From NCBI GenBank assembly GCA_004552305.1, contig SFOX01000029.1, positions 1 to 33,181 on the forward strand: a DNA stretch of 33,181 nt. The letters are read 5' to 3'. The first letter of the stretch is position 1; each line of letters opens with the position of its first letter. The stretch is from Subdoligranulum variabile. Lineage in GTDB: Bacteria; Bacillota; Clostridia; Oscillospirales; Ruminococcaceae. Both the position numbers and the translations under genes were made by a program. Shown in pieces: positions 14,861 through 23,130 of the stretch. A model generated the notes under the pieces. It searched no databases. It was not told the origin of the DNA and was given only the letters and a program-made list of their open reading frames with translations.

Positions 14861-14889
14861 TTCTTGGTCTATTGCATGTAATTTTTTAC

Positions 14890-14930
14890 AAAACAACAGG
14901 CTCCGCCCGATGTCGGGCGGAGCCTGTTTG
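14890..14930. terminator. Long perfect hairpin terminator
   Basis: A 14-bp uninterrupted arm beginning CAGGCTCCGCCCGA (14897-14910) meets its perfect complement ending at 14926. The stem is flanked by AAAACAA and TTTG. It is a likely terminator for the histidine phosphatase and for the degraded gene arriving from the right. Confidence 0.75.
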
Positions 14931-14945
14931 CATGGTTTGCGTGGT

Positions 14946-15370
14946 TTAGGGCGTTGTCTTAGGACCAACGCTGACTTCAAAGGTTACCGTGCCGGTGTAG
15001 CGGCCCGCGTAGGGAGCAGCGTCCGGCTTGACAAAGGTCAGCGGAATATCTGGGATGTCACCGTTTTCGGCGGTCAAGATCGGATCGCCCTTTTTAACGC
15101 AGTACCGTATTTTTGGATCGTATACTGTGCTGTCACATGGGTTGTACCGTCCAGCGTGGCGGGTATGGTCACGGTGTAGGCAATATGTGGCGCACCGCAG
15201 CAGCTGCAGTAGCCGTTTGCATCATACTGGTGGTTCAATATGCCATCGGGCGTATTGCTGAACCCGCCCTTGCAGGGGAATTCGGTTTCGCGTAGTAAAC
15301 CGGTTCGGAATCCGTCTGCCATAAACACCAACAGGCGGTTTTGCAGATATTTTGGCGGTTTCGTCCCCAA
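14946..15370 (-). pseudogene. Frameshifted C-terminal remnant of a secreted surface protein
   Basis: Two minus-strand frames together make a coherent ending. The first frame (15370 down to about 15150) encodes NHQYDANGYCSCCGAPHIAY and then TVTIPATLDGTTHVT. The second frame continues as YDPKIRYCVKKGDPILTAEN and ends YTGTVTFEVSVGPKTTP at 14946. The junction is near 15110-15160. Cys-pair segments of the YDANG-C-CG kind and TVTIPATL / GTVTFEVSV strands are usual in extracellular Ig-like proteins of gut Clostridia. The N-terminal part and signal peptide are missing, and a MITE fragment lies at the broken end. It is most likely a decayed gene. Confidence 0.65.
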
Positions 15371-15381
15371 TAGATGTCAAG

Positions 15382-15414
15382 GGCAACATCGCACAATTTT
15401 AAATGCCGAAGCGG
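15382..15414 (+). mobile_element. Truncated MITE end
   Basis: GGCAACATCGCACAATTTTA and the following AATGCCGAAGCGG resemble the left end of the element at 24567-24695 (GGCAATACCGCACAGTTCTA then AGTGCCGATACGG). Only this end is present. It sits between hflX and the truncated gene, so an insertion may have removed the front of that gene. Confidence 0.55.
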
Positions 15415-15440
15415 TGCTTAAGGGCTCCCTTCCCGCCGCG

Positions 15441-16733
15441 TTATACCAAAAACGGCTCAAAGCGGTGCAGGTCGTCAATTTTTACGGTGGCACGGTAAAA
15501 AACGCCGTCCTCGCGGTATTCCTCCGCCGCCACGCTGCCGCGGCTGCGCAGGATATCCGCCAGCGCCAGCTTGTCATAGGGCAGCACCAGCTCCAGCGTG
15601 CGCACGCGGTGCGCCAGCACATCATCCAGCTTTGCCAAAAGCTCGGGCAGACCGCGCCCGGTTTTGGCGCTGGTCAGCAAAATGTCAGGGTCAAAGGAAG
15701 AAAGATTCGCTGTATCGCACTTATTGTAGACGACCAGCTGCGGGATATCGCCGCAATCCAACCCGGAAAGCACCTCGTCGGTCACGGCAAGCTGCTCGGC
15801 GGCCTGTTCGTCCCCGGCGTCCGCCACCTTGATGATGACATCGGCAAAGGCGGCCTCCTCCAAGGTGCTGCGGAACGCCTCGACCAGATGGTGCGGCAAT
15901 CGGCTGACAAAGCCGACGGTATCGACCAAAATGATTTGCAGCCCGCTGGGCAGGGTCAGCTTGCGGGCGGTCGGGTCCAGCGTGGCAAACAGCATATCCG
16001 CCTCAAAAATCTGCTCGCCGCAAAGGGCGTTCAGCAGGCTGGACTTGCCCACGTTGGTGTACCCCACCAAAGCTACCACAGGTACGTTGTTTTTTTGGCG
16101 GGCGCGGCGGGTTTCGCCCCGGCGCTTTTCCAGTTCCTTCAGCTTTTCTTCCAGATGCTCAATGCGGTGGTGCAGGTGGCGGCGATCCAGCTCCAGCTTG
16201 GTTTCGCCGGCGCCGCGGCGCGCGCCGCCCCCGCCGCCACCGCCGCCGCCCTGACGGCTCATCGACTCGCCCAAGCCCTGCAGGCGCGGCAGCTGATAGC
16301 GCAGCGTGGCAAGCTCGGTCTGCAATTTGCCCTCGTTGGTGGTGGCGCGGGCGCGGAAAATTTCCAAAATCAGCAGCGTGCGGTCCAGCACCTCCACCTG
16401 CAGGGCGGCGCTTAAATTGCGGATCTGGCTGCCGGTCAGCTCGCCGTCAAAAATCGCGGCGGCGGCGCGGACGTTCTGGCAGACAAGGCGCGCCTCAGCG
16501 ACCTTGCCCTCGCCCAGCAGGGTGGCGGCCTCCGGCGTCTGGCGCTTTTGCACAACCTGGGTCACTGCCTGCATCCCGTTGGCGTCCGCCAAGGCGCGCA
16601 GCTCGTCCAAACTGCGGGGCATATCGTATTTGCCCTGGTCCAGCGCCAGCAGCACCACGGGCAGCTTTTCGGCGGCGGTGGTCTTTTGTGCGGTGGTGCC
16701 AAGGTCGAGTTGAATCACATTTTCTTCGCTCAT
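15441..16733 (-). CDS. hflX: Ribosome-associated GTPase HflX
   Basis: HflX binds the large ribosomal subunit and splits stalled or hibernating ribosomes after stress. The 430-residue protein has the HflX N-terminal domain (about 25-205). The GTPase domain has G1 GYTNVGKSS (224-232), G3 DTVGF (271-275) and G4 NKCD (337-340). The linker has nine consecutive glycines (162-170), coded by a GCC/GCG-rich tract prone to slippage, before the usual GAGETKLELDRR segment. The start codon overlaps the stop of the upstream GNAT gene by four bases, so translation is coupled. It is the last gene of the minus-strand run that starts with envelope genes. Confidence 0.96.
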   Translation of the reverse strand: MSEENVIQLDLGTTAQKTTAAEKLPVVLLALDQGKYDMPRSLDELRALADANGMQAVTQVVQKRQTPEAATLLGEGKVAEARLVCQNVRAAAAIFDGELTGSQIRNLSAALQVEVLDRTLLILEIFRARATTNEGKLQTELATLRYQLPRLQGLGESMSRQGGGGGGGGGARRGAGETKLELDRRHLHHRIEHLEEKLKELEKRRGETRRARQKNNVPVVALVGYTNVGKSSLLNALCGEQIFEADMLFATLDPTARKLTLPSGLQIILVDTVGFVSRLPHHLVEAFRSTLEEAAFADVIIKVADAGDEQAAEQLAVTDEVLSGLDCGDIPQLVVYNKCDTANLSSFDPDILLTSAKTGRGLPELLAKLDDVLAHRVRTLELVLPYDKLALADILRSRGSVAAEEYREDGVFYRATVKIDDLHRFEPFLV

Positions 16734-17308
16734 ACGTCCTCTTTCAATACCTTGCAGGCGCGGCAGGCTACCGCTGCGCCGTTAAAACGGTGGATGGTCA
16801 CATCGTGGTCGTAGGTAAAGCCTGCCTTTTGCAGCACGGCACAGCTGGCATCGTTGCCGTTGGCAAAGCAGGCGGTCAGCCACGGCGCACCCACGGCGGT
16901 AAACCAAAAATCCCGCACCGCGCACAGCGCCTCGGTCATATAGCCGCGGTTGTGCCACTTGCGCCCCAGCGCAAAGCCGACCTCATACGGAAAGCCCAGC
17001 AGCTCCAAATTGGCGTGCCAGCCGGTGCGCATCTCGCTGTCGGAAAACAGGCTGATGCAGCCGATCAAAATGCCCGTGCTTTTTTCGCAGATGCCCCACT
17101 GGTAGTAGTTCGGCTCGGCGTAGTGCTTTTCCCACTCGTTCAAAAGTTCGGCGGTGTACGCCCAGTTGGGGTGGGCGTCCCAGCGCAGATAGCGGGTGAT
17201 TTCGGCATCGCCCGCCCAGTTGTTGAACATCATTTCGCAGTCGTCCATGCGCAGGGGGCGCAGCAAAAGACGCGGGGTTTCCAGCGTTTGGGTGCCGCAG
17301 TGTTTCAT
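16730..17308 (-). CDS. GNAT-family N-acetyltransferase (RimJ/RimL type)
   Basis: The 192-residue protein follows the RimJ/RimL-like GNAT layout. It starts LETPRLLLRPLRMDD (about 9-23), has YQWGICEKSTGILIGCISLF in the middle, and the acetyl-CoA region EVGFALGRKWHNRGYMTEAL with the R-x-x-G-x-A-type loop written as RKWHNRGY. Such enzymes acetylate protein N-termini, amino sugars or small amines; the target is unknown. GAGGCAAC precedes the ATG. It lies seven bases after the flippase and overlaps hflX by four bases, so the three genes form one transcript. Confidence 0.87.
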   Translation of the reverse strand: MKHCGTQTLETPRLLLRPLRMDDCEMMFNNWAGDAEITRYLRWDAHPNWAYTAELLNEWEKHYAEPNYYQWGICEKSTGILIGCISLFSDSEMRTGWHANLELLGFPYEVGFALGRKWHNRGYMTEALCAVRDFWFTAVGAPWLTACFANGNDASCAVLQKAGFTYDHDVTIHRFNGAAVACRACKVLKEDV

Positions 17309-17315
17309 AGTTGCC

Positions 17316-18770
17316 TCATTTCTTAGCGATGCTGCGCAAAATACCGCAGCCGATGCGCCACAGCTTTTTCAGCTGCGGCAGGTATATGGTGCCATAGATA
17401 AACAAAATGGCAGCGGTCAGAACCAGTTTCAGCCAGAACAGGTTGTAAAAAATCGTGCCGACGGCGGTCACGGCGAACGCCAGCAAAAAACCGGAGATCG
17501 TGCGCGGAAAGCTGGGTACCGTGCGGTAATACGCCTGCCCGGTGATGCTGCGGTACAAAAACGCCGCGCCGTTGCCGCCCGCCAGCGCCAATGCCGCGCC
17601 GCGCAGCCCGTAGACGGGTACCAGCAGGGCGCACAGCCCCAGGTTGGCAGCCGCGCCCACGCCGATGCCGATGGTATCGTGCCACGGCTTGCGGGCGATC
17701 GAGTTGCCGTAGACGGTACCCTCGCACAGAATGTTGAACACTACCGCCAGCATCAGCAGCGGGAAGATGGTCATACAGCCCTGCTTGTCGCGGAAGATGA
17801 CGAAAACGATATCCTCCAGCATGACCAGCACGGTGAAAAACGAAAAAATCAAAAAGTTCAGCACGTCATGCACGCTGCAGATGCGCTCCTGCTCGTCCTG
17901 ATAGTGGGCGTACACATACGGACCCCAGTAGGTCGAAAACCCTGCCTGAATGGCGGTGACCAGCTGTGCCAGACTGTACCCGAAGGCGAACAGCCCCTGC
18001 GCGGTGGCGTCGCAGTAGTTGCTGACAAAGGACAGGCAGATGCCGCTGGACAGGCTGAACAAAATCTGCGCGGGTGCCAGCGCCACGCCGTAAGGCACGG
18101 TGACCTTGGCGATGCCGCCCAGCGTGTCGGCGGGCAAGGGTGCCAGCGCGGCGCTGCGGTACTTGTACCCAAAGGCGATGGCGACTACGCCAAAGCTCAA
18201 TATGGCTGCCAGCGCCAGCAGATATACATTGGAAGTAAAAAAGCCCGGTAGCAGGTAAAACAGGTTGAAGCAGCCCTGCATCCACAGGGTTTCGGCGGTG
18301 TAGGCGCGGATGTCGTTTTCCAGACGCAGCAGAACGTTCAGATACCGCACCAGCATATACAGCGCGGCGTTGATGAACAGCAGCGGCACAATGCCGGGAC
18401 CGGCACTGCCCAGACCCAGCGCGGCGGCTAAGGGGCGGGCAAAAAACACACTGCCCCCGACGCCCAGCACCAGCATAAACGCGCCGGAAATGCGGGTGCA
18501 GGCGGCAAACAATTGGCGCGGCTGCGCCCCGGCGGGCGGCTCGTGATAAAAGCGCAGCAGCGCCTGATCCAGACCCAAGATGCCAAGGTTCATCACGGTG
18601 GCGGTGTAGGTCATAAAGGTCACGGGGGCGCCCAGCGCCTCGGCGGGCAAAAGCCCCTTGACGATCAGCGCCACACCGGTAATGACAAAGCCCAGATAGG
18701 TGGCGACGGAGTATTTCATCACGTTGCCGGCAAAGGATTCGCCGGACGTTTTTTGGGAATCAGCAGACAT
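17316..18770 (-). CDS. Polysaccharide flippase (Wzx/MATE-like oligosaccharide translocase)
   Basis: The 484-residue protein is almost entirely hydrophobic, with about twelve to fourteen membrane segments and short polar loops. The layout follows the polysaccharide biosynthesis / oligosaccharide flippase family, including NVMKYSVATYLGFVITGVAL at the N-terminus and DQALLRFYHEP after the second segment. It would move lipid-linked glycan units across the membrane. AAAGGACC lies eight bases upstream of the start. Upstream is a repeat island and then the glycosyltransferase, SGNH and MBOAT genes on the same strand, which supports a cell-surface glycan role. Confidence 0.87.
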   Translation of the reverse strand: MSADSQKTSGESFAGNVMKYSVATYLGFVITGVALIVKGLLPAEALGAPVTFMTYTATVMNLGILGLDQALLRFYHEPPAGAQPRQLFAACTRISGAFMLVLGVGGSVFFARPLAAALGLGSAGPGIVPLLFINAALYMLVRYLNVLLRLENDIRAYTAETLWMQGCFNLFYLLPGFFTSNVYLLALAAILSFGVVAIAFGYKYRSAALAPLPADTLGGIAKVTVPYGVALAPAQILFSLSSGICLSFVSNYCDATAQGLFAFGYSLAQLVTAIQAGFSTYWGPYVYAHYQDEQERICSVHDVLNFLIFSFFTVLVMLEDIVFVIFRDKQGCMTIFPLLMLAVVFNILCEGTVYGNSIARKPWHDTIGIGVGAAANLGLCALLVPVYGLRGAALALAGGNGAAFLYRSITGQAYYRTVPSFPRTISGFLLAFAVTAVGTIFYNLFWLKLVLTAAILFIYGTIYLPQLKKLWRIGCGILRSIAKK

Positions 18771-19220
18771 AGTGAGGTCCTTTGTTGAGAGTTAAGAGTT
18801 GAGAGTTGAGAGTTTAGATAAGGAGTGTCCGCCGCGCGGACACGGTTTATATAGTGCGATGTAGGGCGGGGTGACCCACCCCGCCGGGGAAATGGGCGAT
18901 TGCCGCAAAATTGCCCGGAACGGTCAAGACCGTTGCCTACAAATAACCGGAAGGTAAGCAATAATTTGGGAAAATGCAAATTTCCGGCAGGTTTGTAGGG
19001 GACGCATATATGCGTCCCGTGCGGTTTGCCCGGTAGATTGGCAATAACGGGATGGCTGCACGGGCGGCATAGTAGCCGTGCCTACAAACAACCCGTAAGT
19101 TTTTCATTTCCATTCGGTCGCGGGCGGGGCATGCCCCGCCCCTACGGGGTGGCGAATTTTTCGGCGGAGCCGTAAGACGGGAGCGGGTGGGCGGGGCGTC
19201 AAAAAATGTGTCTTGACGAT
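18771..19220 (+). repeat. Largest complete palindromic repeat island
   Basis: A GAGAGTTAAGAGTTGAGAGT leader (about 18787-18815) precedes the stem GTGTCCGC-CGC-GCGGACAC (18825-18843). Modules follow in the order GGCGGGGTGACCCACCCCGCC type without its first base pairings complete (18864-18887), GGAACGGTC-AA-GACCGTTCC (18917-18936), GGGACGCATATATGCGTCCC (18998-19017), a degenerate GGGCGGCATAGTAGCCGTGC (near 19060-19080), GGGCGGGGCATGCCCCGCCC (about 19122-19142), and the 60-bp end piece (19161-19220). No gene is visible. The module set equals that of the island at 1-444, with two blocks exchanged. Confidence 0.85.
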
Positions 19221-19223
19221 TTT

Positions 19224-20561
19224 TTAGCCCCGCCCGTCCGCGACCTTCCACTTTGGGGTTCCAAGGGGCGAGTAGCCCCTGGTCGTGGGTCCGCTGCGTC
19301 GAAACAGCGGCAGTTTTCTCTGGTTCTCTCTTTTGCTGCCAAAAGAGAGAAGCGGCGGGCAGAAGGCAAATACCCGCTTCGGCTCCCAGCCGCGCCGGTA
19401 GAGAAAATGCACACCCGCTAAGGCGCAGAATTTCAGCAGATTAAAATGCGGGCGGAACCCCTCGCCCATGGGGGTATCGCGCGGCGGGTTGCGGTACACA
19501 TCCTCCAACAAATCCGCCATCCGGCGGTAGGCGGGTTCGGCGCAGGGGTCAAAATACCCCTCGATCACCTCGCGCGCAATGGGGAAAGGAGGGTCGTTTT
19601 CCGACATAGCAGCGTCAAACTCTGCATAAGTGGTCACATACCTCGCCCCCTTGTAAATGACCGGGTCGTACTCATGCTCAATGGGTACGGGGCGCAGGAT
19701 ATGGCAGCTTTTGCCCGCCATATACACCTCGGCGATGGCGGTACTCATCCAGATGGAAATCGAATCCGCCGCCACGATCCACTGCTTGACCGAATCGGCA
19801 AAAATCACATGGAAGTTCGGGCGCTTGCGGCTCAGCTCCTCCAGCGCGGGGCTGTTCCACTCACTGGGATGGCGGCGGTAAACCAGCTCCACCTCGGGGT
19901 GCGCCCCCAGATATTCATCGAACCAGCGCAGGGTTTCCGCCATCGACACGCGGTTCGTCTTGGCAAAGCCGGTAAAATCCGTACCCGCCATCTTGGAAAG
20001 CTCTGCCACCTCGTCGTCGTTCATGCTGGCATAGCCAAAGCTGGAAATATACAGGTGCAGCTTTTTGGCGGGGTCCAGACCAAACGCCCGACACAGGGCG
20101 TCCTTGCCCTTAAAATACCCCGCAAATTCCGGGCGCAGAAAATCCATCATCACCGCGCCGGTCACGGGGGTGTTTTTGACGTCCATACCGTGCGCCTGCA
20201 GGCGGGCGGCGGTGCGCTTGCCCCAGCAGGTCTGCACACACTTTTTGGCGTTGCCGTTCATATTGAACCAGTCGCCCTCCTCCTGCGTGTCCGAAAGCAT
20301 CTGCTCCCAGTGCAGGTTGACGATCTTGTTGCAGCGCCCGATGTTGTTGTACACATGGCTGTTGATCGCCTCGTTGTCGTACATACAGCTGGCGACCAGC
20401 ACCTCCGGCTTGTCCTTGCCGAACAGCCGCAGATGCTTGGGGTCCAGCAGTTGGCGGATCTCGGCGGTGTAGCCGCGGCGCTCCAGCTCCAGCTTTAACA
20501 GCAGGTCGCTCTCATATTCGCGCACCGTATGCTCGTATAAAATCAAAAAATCCAATGCCAT
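19224..20561 (-). CDS. Glycosyltransferase-like surface polysaccharide protein with a repeat-derived tail
   Basis: The 445-residue protein has no signal peptide. It resembles the surface-carbohydrate / CDP-glycerol-transferase-like GT-B group. Supporting segments are YEHTVREYESDLLLKLELER near the start, LHLYISSFGYASMND in the middle, VYRRHPSEWNS, then VIFADSVKQWIVAADSISIW and STAIAEVYMAGK, which look like the C-terminal nucleotide-sugar lobe. Its product would be a cell-surface glycan. The last 45 or so residues come from an interspersed repeat: the 96-bp element (19256-19351) is read in frame as LSFGSKRENQRKLPLFRRSG and beyond. The original end is therefore probably lost. GAAGGATACG precedes the ATG, and the SGNH gene ends 13 bases upstream. 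Confidence 0.78.
   Translation of the reverse strand: MALDFLILYEHTVREYESDLLLKLELERRGYTAEIRQLLDPKHLRLFGKDKPEVLVASCMYDNEAINSHVYNNIGRCNKIVNLHWEQMLSDTQEEGDWFNMNGNAKKCVQTCWGKRTAARLQAHGMDVKNTPVTGAVMMDFLRPEFAGYFKGKDALCRAFGLDPAKKLHLYISSFGYASMNDDEVAELSKMAGTDFTGFAKTNRVSMAETLRWFDEYLGAHPEVELVYRRHPSEWNSPALEELSRKRPNFHVIFADSVKQWIVAADSISIWMSTAIAEVYMAGKSCHILRPVPIEHEYDPVIYKGARYVTTYAEFDAAMSENDPPFPIAREVIEGYFDPCAEPAYRRMADLLEDVYRNPPRDTPMGEGFRPHFNLLKFCALAGVHFLYRRGWEPKRVFAFCPPLLSFGSKRENQRKLPLFRRSGPTTRGYSPLGTPKWKVADGRG
19256..19351 (-). repeat. 96-bp three-hairpin repeat, copy 2, inside a gene end
   Basis: This is identical, in inverted orientation, to 3120-3215. It keeps all three stems. Here it lies within the reading frame of the glycosyltransferase-like gene and provides 32 of its final codons. 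The 60-bp repeat (19161-19220) follows 35 bases further on. Confidence 0.85.
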
Positions 20562-20573
20562 AACGTATCCTTC

Positions 20574-21518
20574 TTATTTTTGCATATCCTCAAACAGCTG
20601 GCGCGTCCAATCGGGCAGACCGTACCGCTCGTCCAGATGGAACCCGTCAAAAAACTGCGTGTCATCGTCGGTAATGCAGCTGCCTTGCCACTCGTAATCC
20701 AGCAGGGTAAAGCCGTAGGTGTCGGCGGCGGCGTGCAGCGCGGGCAAAACCGTGTCCTGCATCGCCTGCGTGATGCCGAACTCGTCGCAGACCTCGGTGC
20801 GCACATTCTGCGCCATCGGCGGCAAAACGACGGTCAGCGCAATGCCGCGCTCCCGGCAGGCATCGGCAACGCGGTACAGGTGTTCCAGCTGCGTTTCGTT
20901 CAGCGCCCACGCCCGGCACTTGGGCGTGATGGTGGCGGGGTAATCGTATAATTTGCGGTGCAGCGGCAAAACCGTGCCGTCGTCCGCCTGGTAGTCCGCC
21001 GCGACCCAATCGCCGGATTCGACTGTGTCCGGCGTGCCGCGCAGCGTGTCCAGCGCCACCGTCAGCGCGTTCACGTTGTATTCCAGGTTGAAGCAGTACG
21101 CCAGCGGGTTGTTCAGTGTGGTTTCCAGCGTGGCAAAACGGTCGGTGTTGTAGCTTTCGTTCAGCGTGTAAAACGAAACCTCCAGCAGCATCTGCGCGGG
21201 GGTGTTGCCGCTTTGCAGCACATAATCCGCCAGATCCAGCGTTTCTTTTAACGATGCACCGCCGAAAGCGAGGTTCTGCCATTCCTGCCCCGAAACCTCC
21301 TGCACCAGCGCAAGGTCAAAATGCGCCAAGCGGCTGTCGCCCAAAATCAGGTTTTGCCCCGGATGCTGCTGGTAGGCGCGCACCCGCGCCACCGGCTGGC
21401 TGGAGGACGCGGACGCCTTCATCCCAAAATAATTGTTCGGCTCAAACGCCGCAAAAAACACAAACCACACCGCCACAGGGATCGCCAGCAGTGCCAGCTT
21501 TTTGCAGATCAACTTCAC
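20574..21518 (-). CDS. SGNH-like membrane-anchored protein, partner of the MBOAT acyltransferase
   Basis: The 314-residue protein has one N-terminal membrane segment (about 7-27), so the rest is outside. Block I of SGNH esterases appears as LILGDSRLAHFD (about 56-67), and the C-terminal Asp-His block as DGFHLDERYG. Such proteins accompany MBOAT enzymes (like DltD or AlgJ/AlgX) and finish acyl transfer to a glycan or polymer. The start is GTG at 21518; an AAAGGAAAGGCGG tract lies about 10-20 bases upstream, a rather long spacing. The gene lies 33 bases after the MBOAT gene and 12 bases before the glycosyltransferase gene, in one operon. Confidence 0.83.
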   Translation of the reverse strand: MKLICKKLALLAIPVAVWFVFFAAFEPNNYFGMKASASSSQPVARVRAYQQHPGQNLILGDSRLAHFDLALVQEVSGQEWQNLAFGGASLKETLDLADYVLQSGNTPAQMLLEVSFYTLNESYNTDRFATLETTLNNPLAYCFNLEYNVNALTVALDTLRGTPDTVESGDWVAADYQADDGTVLPLHRKLYDYPATITPKCRAWALNETQLEHLYRVADACRERGIALTVVLPPMAQNVRTEVCDEFGITQAMQDTVLPALHAAADTYGFTLLDYEWQGSCITDDDTQFFDGFHLDERYGLPDWTRQLFEDMQK

Positions 21519-21551
21519 GCGGTCAGACCGCCTTTCCTTTTAATATAGCCG

Positions 21552-23051
21552 TTAAAAGTTGGCATACATACCAAAATCGGCGTTGGCAAAGCCGCCGCTT
21601 TGCAGGATATAGCCCGCCAGCAGCCCCAGCACCAGCAGATAATACACGACCCAGCGGTGTTTTTCGGCGGCAAGGCAAAGCTCGGACGGCTTGTTTTTGT
21701 ACACGAACGCGCGGCGGTGATCCAGCACAAAGCACAGCGCCAGCCCGAAAGCCGCAAAGGCATAGTAGAACGCGACCATCAGGGGGTTGGCGTAAAACGC
21801 CGTGTACACCGCGCTGTACAGCTCGGCGGCAAAGCGGGCGGGCGCCCAGCCGGCAAACCACCCCGCCAAAATGCCAAAGGCGTCAGCGGTGGACATAGTA
21901 TACATACCTGCGCAGAAAAACACCATACTCAGCGTCCACAGCACAAACACGCCCGCGCGCTTTGCCCACAGAACCCACGCGGGGGCTTTCTTTTTGGGCT
22001 TGCCGAGTCGGCGGTGCAAAAGCTCCTCGCCCAAGCGGTACACCGCCTGCAAAAGCCCCCAGATGACAAACGGCAGCGTGTTGCCGTGCCAAAAGCCGGA
22101 AACAAAAAATACCGTAAATACGCAAAATTCTGCGGGCAGGCGGGTCAAGCGCCCGACGGTTGCGCGGCTGACATCCGCCCACGCCAGCGGCATAAACAGG
22201 TAGTCCTGCAACCAAGAGGAAAAGCTGATGTGCCAGCGGCTCCAAAAGCCGGAAAAGTTGGTGGCGTAAAAGGGCGTTTTAAAGTTTTCGGGCAGGTCCA
22301 GCCCCAGCAAAAGCCCCACGGCGCGGGCAACCTCCGAATAGCCGGAAAAGTTGAAATACAGCTGGAATGTATAAAAAACCGCCGCCAAAATCAACATCGG
22401 CGCACCGTAGCCCCGGTAATGCCCAAACACCTCGCCCACAAAAACGCCCAGCACATCGCTGACGGCAACCATCTTGAACAACCCCAGCGCCAGCAGCCGC
22501 AAGCCGCGCACGGTGCGCGCCGCGTCAAAGCGATGCTCCTGCTTAAATTGGGGCAAAAGCTGCCCGGCGCGGCAGATGGGACCCTGCGTCACTGTGGCAA
22601 AAAACGCGGTGTACAGGGCAAAATCGACAAAGCTGGTTTCCGGCTCGCAGTCGCCGCGGGCGGTGTCGATCAGGTAGCTGATGGCGGCAAAGGTGTAAAA
22701 GCTGATGCCCAGCGGCATCGCCAGACCCTGCCAGCCGCCGGGGCGGGTCAAGGCGCCGTTGTATTTAAAAAACGCCAGAATCGCCAGCAAGCCGACAACG
22801 CCCACGCGCAGCACGGCGGTTTTGTGCGCCCCGCCGTTTTTGTGCAGCGCCCGCCCGCACAGGTAGGCGAACCCGCTGATGGCAATGCACAGCGGCAGCA
22901 TGGCGGGCATACCCATAGCTTTTCCCGCTGCAGCGTAAAAAAACCAGCTGGCAGCCAGCAAAAACGGGCTTTGCAGCCGCTTGGGCAGCAGCAGGTAGAC
23001 GGGTACCGTCACCAGTAAAAACCCAAAAAATGTAAAGCTCTGCAGGCTCAC
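21552..23051 (-). CDS. MBOAT-family O-acyltransferase (AlgI/DltB-like)
   Basis: The 499-residue protein has about eleven to thirteen membrane segments. It begins SFTFFGFLLVTVPVYLLLPK, as AlgI-type enzymes do. It contains LGISFYTFAAISYLIDTARG, NFSGYSEVARAVGLLLG and NFSGFWSRWHISFSSWLQDY, the standard family blocks. The catalytic histidine is in VSGFWHGNTLPFVIWG. The enzyme would transfer acetyl or another acyl group through the membrane onto an extracellular glycan, with the SGNH partner encoded next. The start is GTG at 23051, with GAAGGAGGG nine bases upstream. Other family members modify alginate, cellulose, teichoic acid or peptidoglycan; the polymer here is unknown. Confidence 0.93.
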   Translation of the reverse strand: MSLQSFTFFGFLLVTVPVYLLLPKRLQSPFLLAASWFFYAAAGKAMGMPAMLPLCIAISGFAYLCGRALHKNGGAHKTAVLRVGVVGLLAILAFFKYNGALTRPGGWQGLAMPLGISFYTFAAISYLIDTARGDCEPETSFVDFALYTAFFATVTQGPICRAGQLLPQFKQEHRFDAARTVRGLRLLALGLFKMVAVSDVLGVFVGEVFGHYRGYGAPMLILAAVFYTFQLYFNFSGYSEVARAVGLLLGLDLPENFKTPFYATNFSGFWSRWHISFSSWLQDYLFMPLAWADVSRATVGRLTRLPAEFCVFTVFFVSGFWHGNTLPFVIWGLLQAVYRLGEELLHRRLGKPKKKAPAWVLWAKRAGVFVLWTLSMVFFCAGMYTMSTADAFGILAGWFAGWAPARFAAELYSAVYTAFYANPLMVAFYYAFAAFGLALCFVLDHRRAFVYKNKPSELCLAAEKHRWVVYYLLVLGLLAGYILQSGGFANADFGMYANF

Positions 23052-23092
23052 CGCAGCAGCCCTCCTTCAAAAAAATGACACTAAATCATCTT

Positions 23093-23121
23093 ATTATACC
23101 TTATTTTATTATAGAGCGCAA
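23093..23121 (-). promoter_or_regulatory. Promoter of the MBOAT operon
   Basis: On the minus strand TTGCGC (23116-23121), a 17-bp AT-rich spacer and TATAAT (23093-23098) lie about 42 bases upstream of the start codon. It probably drives the MBOAT, SGNH and glycosyltransferase genes. Confidence 0.7.
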
Positions 23122-23130
23122 GAGGGGGAA

